NCBI GenBank assembly: GCA_033439265.1
Contig: JAVTVX010000034.1
Span: 12,555,001-12,619,000, forward strand
Source of the DNA: Dillenia suffruticosa
Lineage: Eukaryota > Streptophyta > Magnoliopsida > Dilleniales > Dilleniaceae
Length of the DNA stretch: 64,000 nucleotides
Direction: 5' to 3'
Both the position numbers and the translations under genes were made by a program. The first letter of the stretch is position 1. Each line of letters begins with the position of its first letter. The notes beneath the pieces are model-generated. The model worked only from the letters and a program-made list of their open reading frames with translations, did no database searches and was not told where the DNA came from. Shown here one piece after another: positions 12,201-23,253 of this stretch.

Positions 12201-13240
12201 TCAAAAGTGGGATTTTATTTATTTATTTATTTTCTTATTTCTTTTCGTTGATTTTCATTTTTAGATTTGGGAAAAATCGAAATTAAAAACTAGTCCGGCG
12301 AGCAGACCTAACCTCGGACGGTTTGAGCTTTAGACTTTGGTTTGCTACCATGTTATTTTTTATGAGAATATTCTTTATTCTCGACATTTGACTAATTTGA
12401 TCGGTACTGCAACTCTCTCAGATAATTATTAAATATTTTTGTTTGACAGTTTTATAACAAAAATTAAATTTATATTTTATATATAAATAATATTATATTT
12501 ATTCATGTATTTTTAATTTTGTAGTTTAAGATTTAAAAAAAAACAAAAAATTATTGAATAGTGAATTCTTTTGATTTGTTTTTAAACCGAAACATTCGTA
12601 TTATAAAATACTTTTTTATCATTCAAAATACATTAAAAATTCAAGTTTAATGGATAAAATTCAAATAAAAAGGGAAGTTTACAATATGTTTCATGTTGTC
12701 CGTGGAAGTTTGGATTCTCTTAGGATCAAGTTAGGATGAGAGATAATTACAGATTACAAATTTATGCTTCTTCTAATTATAGATAGATTTATTGAAGAGT
12801 CGATAATAGTTGATCTAATAATGTACTCAGGTTTTTACAGTGAAGATCCAGAGCAATTCGTGATTACTCATTCTGCTATCAACATAATTTATCTTGACAT
12901 TTTAACTACGCTTTTTCCTTATTTCTCACAATTAGGACATATGCATGAAATTGTGGAAGGATAGTTGTTCCAATAGCCTTTGTCTTTGAATTCAAACCTA
13001 AACAACCATGGATACGTGTAAGAGCAAGATAGTTTCCTTCTTTAGCTTTAGTTGTTCTTGGGCTTTCTATGCAGTTCAAACCATGTCAAGTTTGGCCTAA
13101 TTCAATGATTTGGACTTGTACTACTAGGTTCCAAAATCGAATTCAAACTTATATAGGTTCTAGCGACATCCATTCAAATGATAAATGCAATACTTAAGAG
13201 ATTAACTTCTATGTTTTCATGATTAATATGTTCTCCTTCT
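12201..13240. other. AT-rich spacer
   Basis: About 1 kb with no gene or element that I recognise. It is strongly AT-rich from about 12205 to 12660, with ATTT runs near 12210-12240. The open frame at 12764-12964 resembles nothing known and is probably chance. Confidence 0.5.
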
Positions 13241-13873
13241 TGTTATATGGTCTATGAGTCCATTAACGTGTGACATGGGCCCGAGATCCAACGAATCCTC
13301 GATGCCCACCAGCCAAATCCGTCTTGATAGCTGCTTGACTAGATCTTGAAACTCCTTAATATTCAATATTCAGTGGCATAATATTCACCTTTCCATAAAA
13401 CGCGGAAATGATATCCCATAATAAGGAAGAAAATCTGCAACTCCCTATTGATAAGGAAAGTGATCCCTTCACGAATTAAAATTCTATCCAATTGGTAAAA
13501 CCCCATATCTCTTAATTACATTTGATTTTTATGAATCTTGAAAAATCCCTACAAGAAAACCAGGGTTTTAAAATCTCAAAAGTATGCGGAACTCATACAG
13601 GCAGACTATATATACCCCATTAACCCTACTGGCCTGATAAGTCCTCTTTCTCTCTGAACTTGCATACTGTGCATAACTCTAGTATAGAGCTTTCTCTTTC
13701 AGTCTGTTTTTCTCCTTTCGAAAATCACTCTCTGACTTGAACGTCGAAGTCTTCCTATCGAAACACCCTTCGATAGTCTTTTGCAAGTCTCTTTTGCCAA
13801 GATCTATAGATAGTTAGTCAACCCATTCGAGTCAATAGTTCTATTATCTGTAGAACCAAATCCACCTCCAACA
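13241..13873 (+). repeat. LTR of the Tat element
   Basis: It starts TGTTATATGG and ends CTCCAACA, satisfying TG...CA, and is followed after a short spacer by GCCGTCTGTAGGAAC, the region after the LTR in Tat elements. It contains a TATA box near 13607 and CT-rich sequence downstream. The 3' end is set by the TG...CA rule and the primer-binding region, not by comparison with a complete second LTR. Confidence 0.65.
13605..13615 (+). promoter_or_regulatory. TATA box of the Tat LTR
   Basis: CTATATATACC lies about 365 bases into the LTR, followed by CT-rich sequence where a retrotransposon transcript would begin. The motif is clear; present activity is unknown. Confidence 0.5.
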
Positions 13874-13933
13874 GATCTACGCCGTCTGTAGGAACAGACT
13901 GATTTCACGAGTTCCTATCAGTGTCTTTCTTTT

Positions 13934-14480
13934 ATGGCATCAACCAAGAGAAGAGATTGTTTCAACGAAGATGATCTGATAGGAGTCGACATGAGCCAAA
14001 ACGACTAGTTGATTATCACAGTAAGAATAGGGTCCTAAATTGAAAAAAGAGTGTTCATCGATCAAAGAGCAGAACAAGGCATCCTCTTTCGAGATGCCTT
14101 CCAACATATGGGCTTTACCCCATCTCAGATTCGCCAATGAATGTTTGCACCCAAAAGGTACTATCCCATTTGTCGTGATTTTAGGAATGCTTTCTCACCA
14201 CGCTACTATCGAGACCACTCTTCACGTGATAAAACTCTTGTCCCCCCTATAAAGAAATTCTAGGTCATCGCTGTTTAGACGGTCTCAAAGTACTATTGAG
14301 CGCAGCACACATGAAGATCAAATTCAGAACAAGCTTGGGGGTGGCAACACTTGGTGGTGACATCGACTCATCAATGACTCCCAGTGTCGAAGAGGGAAAA
14401 GAAGTCTTTTCAGTAGATACATTCAAGCGGATTACTTTCCTTATCAATGGAGAGTTGTTGATTTCCTATCTTCTTACGAG
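13934..14480 (+). pseudogene. Decayed Tat aspartic protease fragment
   Basis: From the ATG at 13934 the frame reads FNEDDLIGVDMSQND, then a stop at 14006. It continues as RVFIDQRAEQGILFRDAFQH and later, in another frame, as LDGLKVLLSAAHMKIKF and GVATLGGD. This matches the order of Tat-lineage proteases: a DDL...GV lead-in, the active-site block, the ILGRP-type block and the HxKxKF...GVG tail. The active site, normally D-N/T-G-S-S, reads DQRAE here, so it is inactive. At least two stops and a frameshift are present. Confidence 0.7.
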
Positions 14481-14713
14481 ATATCATTCTTGTATTTTAT
14501 GAAAAGATGAATATTATGCCAGTATCGATCGAATATTGAATATCGAGAAGATTCGAGATCCAGTCGAGCAGCTACTGCGGGCGATCTGGTTAGCGGGCAC
14601 CAAGGAGAAGGGACGTGTCCGTGTAAACGATGTCTCGATAGAATTTTAGCTTACCTTGTTTGTTGGATCTCGGGCCCACGTCAAATGTTAATGGGCTCAT
14701 AGACCATGTAACA
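14425..14713 (-). repeat. Inverted partial LTR start
   Basis: On the minus strand this begins TGTTACATGGTCTATGAG and follows the first ~230 bases of the LTR at 13241, sharing for example GGGCCCGAGATCCAAC and ATTCAATATTC (with GTGGCATAATATTCA-like flanks). It carries an extra block of roughly 40-50 bases at about 14600-14655. Similarity fades below 14425. With the plus-strand LTR it forms a long imperfect inverted repeat. Confidence 0.75.
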
Positions 14714-15810
14714 TCATTTACCCTATACTCCTCATGTCATTTTGAAGAGGGAAAATGGCGTAAGGAGTAAGTTTGAAAGTCATTTCCTGAAAGGTCGTGG
14801 GAGCATTAATGGAAATAACCACCAAATAAATGATCCCGAAATAAATATTTTATGAAAAGTTGGAAAGCTCAGATTCTCCATTCATTGCACACATTTTCCA
14901 TTGGAGTGTTTCAATTGCCACTAGTCATAAGGATCATGATTTTGTGATCCTAAATAGGGGTGGAGACTTTAATACCTATCGTAAAGTGTTTTTGAGAGAT
15001 TTGAAATCGACTTCTTAGGATTCCGTAGCCGAGAGTTAGTATACTTTAGAGATAATTGGAGCATAGGTTTCAAACCCCAAAACTTCATATGTTAAAAGAC
15101 TTTTGCTGATATAAGGTGCCATTAGAATTGGGCTATCGATATAAGGTGTCATCATGATGTTTGAAATTCTGCCATTGTGATGGAATCTGTCAAGACTCCT
15201 TGAGAATACTGGCTTTTGGTATGGAGAGATTTTAGCTCAGATAGGAGAAATCTTTGTTCCTGATGGAAGTTCCCAAGTTAGAATCATCGTGCAACCTGTA
15301 ACTGGTGGCTGAGGTTCTTCCTCAGTCTTTTTCGGGTTAAGCAATAAGAGGAATTGGGGGGACCAGAGGAGATTGGTTGATAGAGAGGATGCTAGACTTG
15401 ACATATCTATTCTTTCTCTTTTCGGCCATCTCCTACCTTCTATGGAGTCCTTCTCGACTTCTCTTGTAAAATTTTTATAATTTTTTTTCTAATTGTATGA
15501 TGTCTCTTTTAAACCGCATGGGGTCTTGCACTTCTTGTTTAATTTGTATCTGTTCTATTTTGTAATAATATCATTAAGTGAACTTCTTTCCTTCTTTAGC
15601 ATTACACTATAGGTCTATCTTGTACTTGCGATATGAAATGTAATAATATTTCTCAACATATTTGAATCGTTCAACTAGCCTTTTTGTTCGAGTATCTGTC
15701 GTTCTCTAACTTGTTGCAAAGTTTCAATCGAAAGCGAGGGCCATGTCTGTCTGTCGAGGAGCTACATCCTTTATTGACAACATACTACGTTTGATAGATG
15801 GTCTAAAATT
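14714..15810. other. Unassigned, probably TE-derived spacer
   Basis: About 1.1 kb between the Tat relic and the CACTA end. Broken frames around 14900-15400 give short readable stretches (for example GEILAQIGEIFVPDG) that I could not match to a family. Their composition differs from the AT-rich spacers on either side, so decayed transposon is more likely than gene. Confidence 0.3.
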
Positions 15811-16015
15811 CGCGACTTTACACCATCTATTGAGTGAATTGAGAGTTTAGAAGAATTTATGCACATCCAAACGATCATTTTGCCGCTCTTACAGTCGTCA
15901 AAGGTGAAGAACAAGAGCATGGCCAAAGTAACCCAAATTCTCCTTTCGCTTCTACTTTATTTTGGCTCATTTGTTGTTTTAGAAGCATGCATTAGGACTG
16001 CCATCATTCTAACAT
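15811..16015 (+). repeat. Intact copy of a 0.2-kb dispersed repeat
   Basis: It matches 31168-31371 plus 34958-34982 in the same orientation. Shared blocks include CCATCTATTGAGTGAATT, GAGTTTAGAAGA, AAAGGTGAAGAACA and ATTCTAACATG. Here the sequence runs straight through ATTAGGACTGCC, the point where the other copy is split by a 3.6-kb insertion. Its own identity is unknown. Confidence 0.8.
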
Positions 16016-16066
16016 GTGGTGTATGAGCCAATTTTGCTTTTATTTGTATGTTTTCTAATGAATTTT

Positions 16067-16460
16067 CACTACGGGAAAACAGTCCATCCCCAAAGGATAA
16101 TTTCCGACGAATAAAATCCATCGGTAACTGCGATAGTTTTGTATGCGATTAACGTGAAACTGAAAGGAAAATGAGGGTATAAATTTCCAACTGATCAGCG
16201 ACGGAATAACCGATGGAAATCATAAACAAATAATTTCCATCGGTAATTAAGACGGTAATTCAAGCAGGAGATGGTTTAGTATTACGCAAATCCTCATTTC
16301 TGAGAGAATAGTGACGAATGAGCAACAGAACTAGACAGTGCATAAGTTCTGTCGGAAATCCATTGGAAACGTAAATTTACTTTAAATTAACGATGGATTT
16401 CAGACCATGATTTATCGAAGGAATATTTGTATCGGTAATCCGTCGATGAAATTGGGGAAA
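16067..16460 (+). repeat. CACTA left terminus with subterminal repeats
   Basis: After CACTACGGGAAAAC come repeated short motifs in both orientations around CATCGGTAA, CCGACGAA and CCGATGGAAAT (for example at 16105-16130, 16210-16255 and 16430-16450). In CACTA elements such arrays bind the element's own TnpA-type protein. Confidence 0.7.
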
Positions 16461-17596
16461 AAACCCTAATTTATGAAAAATAGTCGGTTTCCTTCGCTCA
16501 CGTCAGTCTCTATCACTCTCACTGTCTGTATCTCTGTCGCCTCACTCTACCTTTGAGGGTGGCCAACGTTCGTCCCCGCGTGTCTCAACAACGAAACGAA
16601 CGAAGTCGAATTGAAGTCGCTGTCGTCGTCACCGTCATTCATCCCTTGGGGTTCGTCTCCATTTCTGTCTCTCTCTATTTCATACTTTAGGGTTCATTCG
16701 TAAAACACAACAATCTTTCTTGTCCACACATCATAATAATCTGCATATTGTGATTACATAGGTATGAATGAATGTCGAAATTTTGTGGGAGGAATCTAAA
16801 ATAGGGGTTACATTCCTATTAGGTCGATAGTGGTAATAATCCTATTAGGTCCATTCGAATGTCGAAATTTGGTAGCTCCAAAACTATAATGTAGATATAG
16901 AAGTTTCATGCTTCCCTTTACTTTGCAGATACCATAAATTTGAAGTGTAGGGATTTGTTATCCATGGAGTGCTTGGCACTGGATATTAGAGAATCCATCA
17001 CTAAATGGTGCTAGCTTCCCTAGACTATGACTGGGTTAATAAGCTTTAGTTTCTATATAGAGAAAAAAGAGACAATATTTAGAAAATATCACATATTCCC
17101 CCACTTGGACTGGAGATCATGAATCAAGATTTGTTCTTGAGGAGTGAGATTACTGTGCTTCACATATGGTTTCAGTAAATTTAGCCATCTACGTGTGCAA
17201 CTCTTGGTACTCTTCAATTCTATACCAATTGAAATAAAATATGAAAAATATTGTCTTCAATCTCTTGAAAGCTTAAATCAATGTTAGGTTGTTGTTTGTG
17301 TTGTTTGTGCCATACCGTACCATTTTGGTACCAACTTCCAACGGCCTTCACCATGACAACCATCTCTCATACTTATCTCCTCAACATTTTTGTATAAATT
17401 TAATTTTTTATTACAAAAGAATATTTTTATAAGGAAAAAAATTAGGATTTTGGCCACAATCAAAAGGAAAATAAAGTACTGTCTTACTTATCTCCTCAAC
17501 ATTTTCTTTTGTTTTTTTTTATAAATATATCTGCTTGACTTCCTTTGCCTTCCTCCAAATCCTTTTCCCTTTTCCCTCTATCATACTTTCCTTCTT

Positions 17597-17601
<5 letters not shown>

Positions 17602-17645
<44 letters not shown>
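17602..17645. repeat. CT microsatellite
   Basis: About 44 bases of uninterrupted CT; a second CT tract lies at 18729-18755. Both lie in the non-coding left half of the CACTA element and account for the spurious Leu/Ser-rich open frame here. Confidence 0.9.
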
Positions 17646-17648
<3 letters not shown>

Positions 17649-19345
17649 TTTGCACACCGGCAACCACACACACATATGTTGTGTTCATAAGCATTTTGAA
17701 CTTTCGGTATACTTAACTTTGCGAGCATAAAAAGACAGCCCTAATCGAATCCCCAACTGGGGGCATTGCATCTTCCTTTCCTCTCCCTCGCTACTTTTGA
17801 ACAGTCCATTTGTAGAGAGAAAGTTAAAGTCATTTCCTTTCTTCACTCTTAAAGCATTATAGGAAGTACCATGAGCATTCTTTACGTAACTAAAATACTT
17901 TTACGCCATTCCTTCCCTCTTTTCACTCTCCATGTTTTTCTTGCCTTGCCCCTAACTCATTTGAATATGTGACAGAGATATTAATCACGTTGTTTTCTCG
18001 CATTAATCATTTTTTTCACTCTCCATGTTTTTTCCTTTTTCTTTCAATTTTCTCACAAATATTTGCCTCTCACATACCGGCAAATCTTTTTTTATTGTGT
18101 TATACCGGACCATCTTCTTACATTGTCGGCAACTTCCATTGCAGCCGTATCTTAAAGGGGGTGTTTATTATTTGCATAATGTATACGCCGTTCATGAGTA
18201 ATATTAAGTGTAAATGAGTAAGTAATAGTAACTCGGCTCTAAATTTTGGTTGCAGGCATCATTCATCCCAATTAGACATTGGCTACGACGAATAGTTGTC
18301 ACTCCCTACTCATACAGGTTGTTAATCCAAACCCTTTTCTTTCTCAAATACTTCTATCTATCATTCGTACAGTTCACCCTTGACAATTACCTCTTTTTAT
18401 GAACTAAACCTTTAGGTTAACTTTTTTCCACGTTAAGCAACTATATGACAAGGATATTTTATATTTTGATGCTTGTGTTGCTATTGTTGAGATTGTACTT
18501 TATGATATTATCTTATGCCTCTAAAAATTTAAATTTCTATAACTTATGCCAAACTTTCATCCTTATCATCAGTATTTTTGTAGTATATAAAATTTAAATC
18601 GCATTTTATTGCATAGCCACTGTTTCGAATGCATTGCTTCGATTAACCATGGGTCAGCACGACATAACTAACTTCTTTCATTTATGTAACCCTTTATTCA
18701 GCACATCCTCCAACCAACATTTACCATGCTCTCTCTCTCTCTCTCTCTCTCTCTCCCATTTATACATTTTTTTCAGGTATTTTATTTAACTAATCATAAT
18801 TATCCCTTTGTGAATTTTCTAACTATTATATGGCACTTTTCAAACTGTGTTTCACTGCAACCAAAATCATGGGAGTTCCATTACTCACAAACCACTCCTT
18901 AAGAAACAATTTAAAGTTATATGCATATAATTTTTTAAAAATAATTGTTGTTTATAACATATAATTATATTAGATAATTGTACATACTTATGAGTTAATC
19001 ACAATTTCTCTTAATTACAATTAAACCTTAAAATTTCAAAATTGTGTATTTGAGATGAGAGTTTACCCTCGAAGTTTGCTTTTTGGTTGCCTTCCCTTCC
19101 TGTTAACTGTAATGAATTAAGGTAAAGATGATCGTACACTATGGCATACTACCTTTTGCCCAGGTCCAATGTAATTGAAGACAAGTTTAAGCATCCATGC
19201 ATCCTTCCCTGTTTTGCAAATTTTGGGGATTGATTTAGTCAATGCATGAAGGCTGAAATACTCCATATAAATTGGATAACTCGATAAAGTGGGTCCCACT
19301 CAATTCATTTAGTTCTCCTCACTTTAATTTCTTTCTACTTGACAA

Positions 19346-22300
19346 ATGGGGTCTATTGATCGTAGTTGGATATATCATCGCCTAACTAATGGATACTTGA
19401 CAGATGAATTTGTTGAGAGTGTTAATGAGTTTTTGGATTTTATCTGTTCTCAATCTAACTTCATGGATGGATTCAATATTAGATGTCATTGCCATAAGTA
19501 TCGTAACCATAAATTTTATAGTCGGGATGAAATCGCAATACACTTATTATCTAGAGGGTTTGTTAATGGTTACACAGATTAGGATTCTCACGGAAAAGTA
19601 AGAAACAGAGAATATGTTGAAGGGTAATCATTTAGACGGAGACAGAATGATGAGACTCCATATAAATCTATGGTTGTCGATATATTAGGCCCTCAATATG
19701 ATTGGAATTCCAATTACGATGACATGAATACAGAGAATATGGACGATCCTAATTCAGATACAGCATTGTTTTATGACTTGCTTAAAGTAGCTGAAGAACC
19801 ATTATGGGATGAGTGTAAAATACAGACAACGTTGTCAGTTGTATCTCAATTGTTATATTGTAAGTTCGAGTTCAACATGAGTGGAGTATGTTTTGATCGC
19901 TTAAATGGGATTATTCAAACCATGTTACTCGAAGAATCGAAGTTGCCAACAAATTTCTACAGAGTAAATAAACTTTTGAAAAAATTAGGATTTGGGTACA
20001 AAAAGAATGATATTTGTAAAAATTATTGCATGGTATACTATTAATAAAATCGGGATAAGTCGAAGTGTATTGTCTGCGGTCATCCTTGTTATAAAATAAG
20101 AAATGTTGTAGTGGAAGATGAAAAAAAGTCTCAAACAAGATGTTACGATACTTGTCTCTTACACCAAGACTTCAAAAACTTTACATGTCAAGAGTTATAT
20201 CAGAGCACATGACATGGCATGCTAGAAATGAATATAGTGACAATGAAGTTGTTACACACCGGCCCATAGTGAAGTGTGGAAACATTTTGATGCTATTCAT
20301 CCATCATTTGCCTCTGAACCTCAAAATGTGCACTTAGGGCTATGTACAGATGGATTTAACCATTTTGGTCAATCGACCATTTCGTACTCTTGTTAGCCAG
20401 TATTTATCACTGTGTACAATTTGCCTCCTTTCATGTGTTTAAAGCAACTATTCATTTTCTTGAGTCTAATTATCCCAGAGCCAAGAAATCCGATAAAGCA
20501 TATTGATGTCTTCTTGAAACTTTTGATTGAAGAATTGAAAATGTTATGCAATGAAAGTGTAAACACTTATGATATTTTAAGAAGACAAAACTTCTATATG
20601 AGGGCAGCACTTTTACGGACAATAAGTGACTTTCATGCTTATACGATATTGACTGGATGGAGCACTCATAGAAAGTTAGCATGTTCTTATTGCATGGAGC
20701 ACACAAAGTCGTTTGTGCTAGCAAATTGTCGAAACACAACATTTTTTTATTGTCATTGTCAATTTCTTACTATTGATCATTCTTATTGGAAACAAATGGA
20801 TAAAGTTCGAAAAGGAAAAGTTGAGACTAGTGAGCTGCCTCCAAGACTGTCGAGGGAGGAGATATTTTCTCGAGTATCTTATTTTTCGGATATTATATAT
20901 GGCACAAAATGTAGTAAATAGACCATTTAAGGCTTTGAGATTGAGCACAACTAGGTGAAAAGAAGTATATTCTGGGAGTTGGCTTATTAAAGAACACTTC
21001 TTATTTGTCATAAGTTGTCTTCAATCAATGGGAAAATTATCCATATTTTCTCTCCCAGGTCAAGCATATGGGGAATGTCATCATATATTTCTATTATAAT
21101 CAGAATACAAGGCTGCTATTATATATGTGTTATTGAATTGTATTGACCTAATTGAATTTATAGAGTAAGTTTCTTCATATCCCTTTAATAGTTATGTTGA
21201 TTACAATTGACAAGGTAATGAGATGATTTATCATTATTTTGTGTAGGATGTTTGATGATGTCGTCAGGAAAGAAAATGCCTTCATCATAGACGCGCAACT
21301 AGAGAAAAGACATGAAGAAGATCTTAAAAGTTGGTTGAGGCAATTTGTATGTACACGATTTTTATTCCAAGTATAATGTGATTTGAGAGTATATGTATAT
21401 CGTTACTTTATCTAACTATATTTTATTTATTGATTTTATTAATAGGTAACAAATTAGAGAAATTTCATATCTAAAAATATAAGGGATATTGCACAAAGGC
21501 CATCATGTTTAGTAAAATATTACAAGAGATATTTTGTTAACGGTTTCAAGTTTCACACACACGACTATGGTTTATGGAAATCAATAATGAATAGCGGTGT
21601 ATGTGTGAAAAGGAGTTGTTATAATGATTTTGAACGTGACTTCTATAACATGTTGCTTTAGATCATAGAGTTGGAATACTTTGGAGTTAGCAACAGACTT
21701 ATGTTATTTAAGTGCATTTGGTATGTTACTGAAAAAGGAGTCAGGGTTCACCCTCGTCATGTTCTTATTGAAGTTAATTACAAATCAAGACTGCATTTTA
21801 ATAAGCCTTTTGTGTTGACAACACAAATACAACAAGTTTACTACACTTACTACCCTTCTAAGAAAAGAGAGCGAACTGAGTGGTGGGTTATATGTAAAAC
21901 AAAGACTCGAGGGTGTACTAATGATGGAGTTACGGTACCCATTGTAGCTAAAAGCTTTTATCAAGAAGATGAACCATCAATTCCTCTTGTTGTTGATCGT
22001 ACAACCAAACTTGATGATTCAAGGATCCTAATTGGCAGTGATATGGAAGAGGTAAATACAAATGAACTTCTAGAAGATGAAGACACCGATTTCATTTGTC
22101 AACAGTTGTTGAAGATAGTGAAGGAGAAGAAGAAGAAGAAGAAGAAGAAGAAGAAGAAGAAGAAGAAGAAGAAGAAGAAGAAGAAGAAAATGAAGAAGAA
22201 GAAGAAGAAGAAGAAGAAGAAGAAGAAGGAGAAGAAGAACAAAAAGAAGATGCAGATGAAGAAGAAGAAGAAGAAGACGGCAATGAAGAAGAAGATGAAG

Positions 22301-22375
22301 AGGAATAGTTGTCTTATTCAGAAACGAAGCAAAAAAAATAATGATTCTGATGGTGGTGACGATGACATGGAATGA
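19346..22375 (+). pseudogene. CACTA TNP2-type transposase, broken
   Basis: Transposase domains appear in family order. First comes the transposase-associated domain, MGSIDRSWIYHRL...CHCHKYRN (19346-19582). The TNP2 core follows: EVWKHFDAIHPSFASEPQNV, LGLCTDGFNHFG, YNLPPFMCLK and GWSTHRKLACSYC (about 20240-20920). After HEEDLKSWLRQF near 21308 comes a DUF4216-type region, FVNGFKFHTHDYG and PFVLTTQIQQVYY (about 21450-21910). Stops at about 19580, 20041 and 20919, plus several frame changes, disable it. Unusually, the acidic C-terminal tail is read as poly-Lys in the DUF4216 frame; a one-base shift near 22090 explains this. Confidence 0.85.
22124..22307 (+). repeat. Long GAA microsatellite
   Basis: About 180 bases of nearly pure GAA. 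Depending on frame it reads as poly-Glu, poly-Lys or poly-Arg. The poly-Glu frame (STVVEDSEGEEEE) fits the acidic tail common in CACTA transposases, so the repeat probably grew from a coding acidic tract. Confidence 0.9.
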
Positions 22376-23147
22376 TTACGCATGTAATACAATGATTCTT
22401 TGCCAATTTATATAATTTTGGGAAACATTACGTTATGCTTTGAATGATATGTGATATTTGGTTTATCCTCTGTCTAATTTTTAGTACGATACTTTACGTG
22501 AGATTTTGCACAACTTCTGCCTTCTCCGTTCTTCCTTTGGCTTTTGTATGGTGCTTTATTTATTCGAAGGTCATGCAATTTCTTACATATAGTTTCATGA
22601 CACAAGTAATAGGATGCTGAACTTGTTCATATTTCATTTGAAATTAAAGTGCGTCAAGAGTTTTAACACTTTCATGCACCTGCTACCTTCTCTGGTCAAT
22701 TGATACACTAGAAGTTCTGCACATTTGGACTTCTTGTATTGTGTCTCAACTAATCTCTTGGCATGTTCGACAAAATAATATGGTTAACTGCATTACTTTA
22801 ACCTTTGATATTTTTGTAATATCAATGCCTTAGCTTTCATGCCTGCTTGCTCTTGTGTCTCAAGATTGTGAGAAATCTGTTTTGCTTGACATACATTGAT
22901 GTTGTGGTAGAGGGACATTGTGTATTCTATCACTGGTTCAAGTGTATTAGGCAGCTCCCTTTTTTGGTTACAGGTTGTATTAAAAAAAGTGCCTAGTACT
23001 TTCACTTTCTCTGTGTATTTTAGTCATATTCAACAGAGTCTTACAACCTTGTACAATCCAATCATATTGTTCTAATTATTGATGTGTTTCTTCATTCAAC
23101 TTTGTTTGAATGCAGATACTTGACCAGTTTTGTTGCTTCCATTTTAG
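22376..23147. other. Unassigned sequence between CACTA tail and VPS4-like exon
   Basis: No coding segment is recognisable. It is AT-rich and intron-like. It may be more of the CACTA element or the upstream intron of the VPS4-like fragment; no CACTA right terminus was found. Confidence 0.35.
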
Positions 23148-23253
23148 GCAACAGGTGGCCTTACAAAGCTTTTCACTTGTTTGGACCACCTGGAACAAGA
23201 TCGTCATACCTAGCCAAGGCTGTTGCAACTGAAGCACATTCCATGTTTATTAG
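23148..23253 (+). pseudogene. Orphan exon of a VPS4/SKD1-type AAA ATPase
   Basis: A 106-bp segment with a good acceptor (CATTTTAG) and donor (TTAG/GTAATT) encodes [16 protein letters not shown], then [13 protein letters not shown]. This is the Walker A region of VPS4/SKD1, the AAA ATPase that disassembles ESCRT-III. The family P-loop is GPPGTGKSY; here it reads GPPGTRSSY, so the nucleotide-binding Lys is lost. No flanking VPS4 exons were recognised within 1 kb. The splice sites argue for a genomic rather than reverse-transcribed fragment, perhaps captured by the neighbouring CACTA element. Confidence 0.75.

Larger units (their letters stand above)
13241..14713 (+). mobile_element. Rearranged Ty3/gypsy Tat-lineage retrotransposon
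   Basis: A plus-strand LTR (13241 to about 13873) is followed by a GCCGTCTGTAGGAAC-type primer-binding region, characteristic of the Tat lineage. A decayed aspartic-protease segment comes next (about 13934-14480), then an inverted copy of the LTR start (14713 back to about 14425). Both LTR copies start TGTTAYATGGTCTATGAG, pointing toward each other. The space for gag before the protease is missing, and I see no reverse transcriptase or integrase. The element is a deleted, rearranged relic and cannot be autonomous. The five-base flanks of the two outer ends (CTTCT and TCATT) do not match as a target duplication. Confidence 0.75.
16067..22375 (+). mobile_element. Decayed CACTA (En/Spm) DNA transposon
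   Basis: The left end CACTACGGGAAAAC fits the CACTA terminal consensus and is followed by characteristic subterminal repeats. A CT-rich leader lies around 16490-16740, and a broken TNP2-type transposase runs from 19346 to 22375. I could not find the right terminal repeat (TTTTCYYGTAGTG), so the true right end is unknown and probably lies past 22375 or is deleted. Stops and frameshifts make the element non-autonomous. Confidence 0.75.

Noticed and set aside
14265..14447. Minus-strand open frame across the Tat protease region
   Set aside because: The plus strand in the same place reads the protease tail (HMKIKF, GVATLGGD), so the minus frame is a shadow.
22092..22308. Poly-Ser and poly-Glu open frames on both strands
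   Set aside because: Direct products of the GAA microsatellite, not separate genes.
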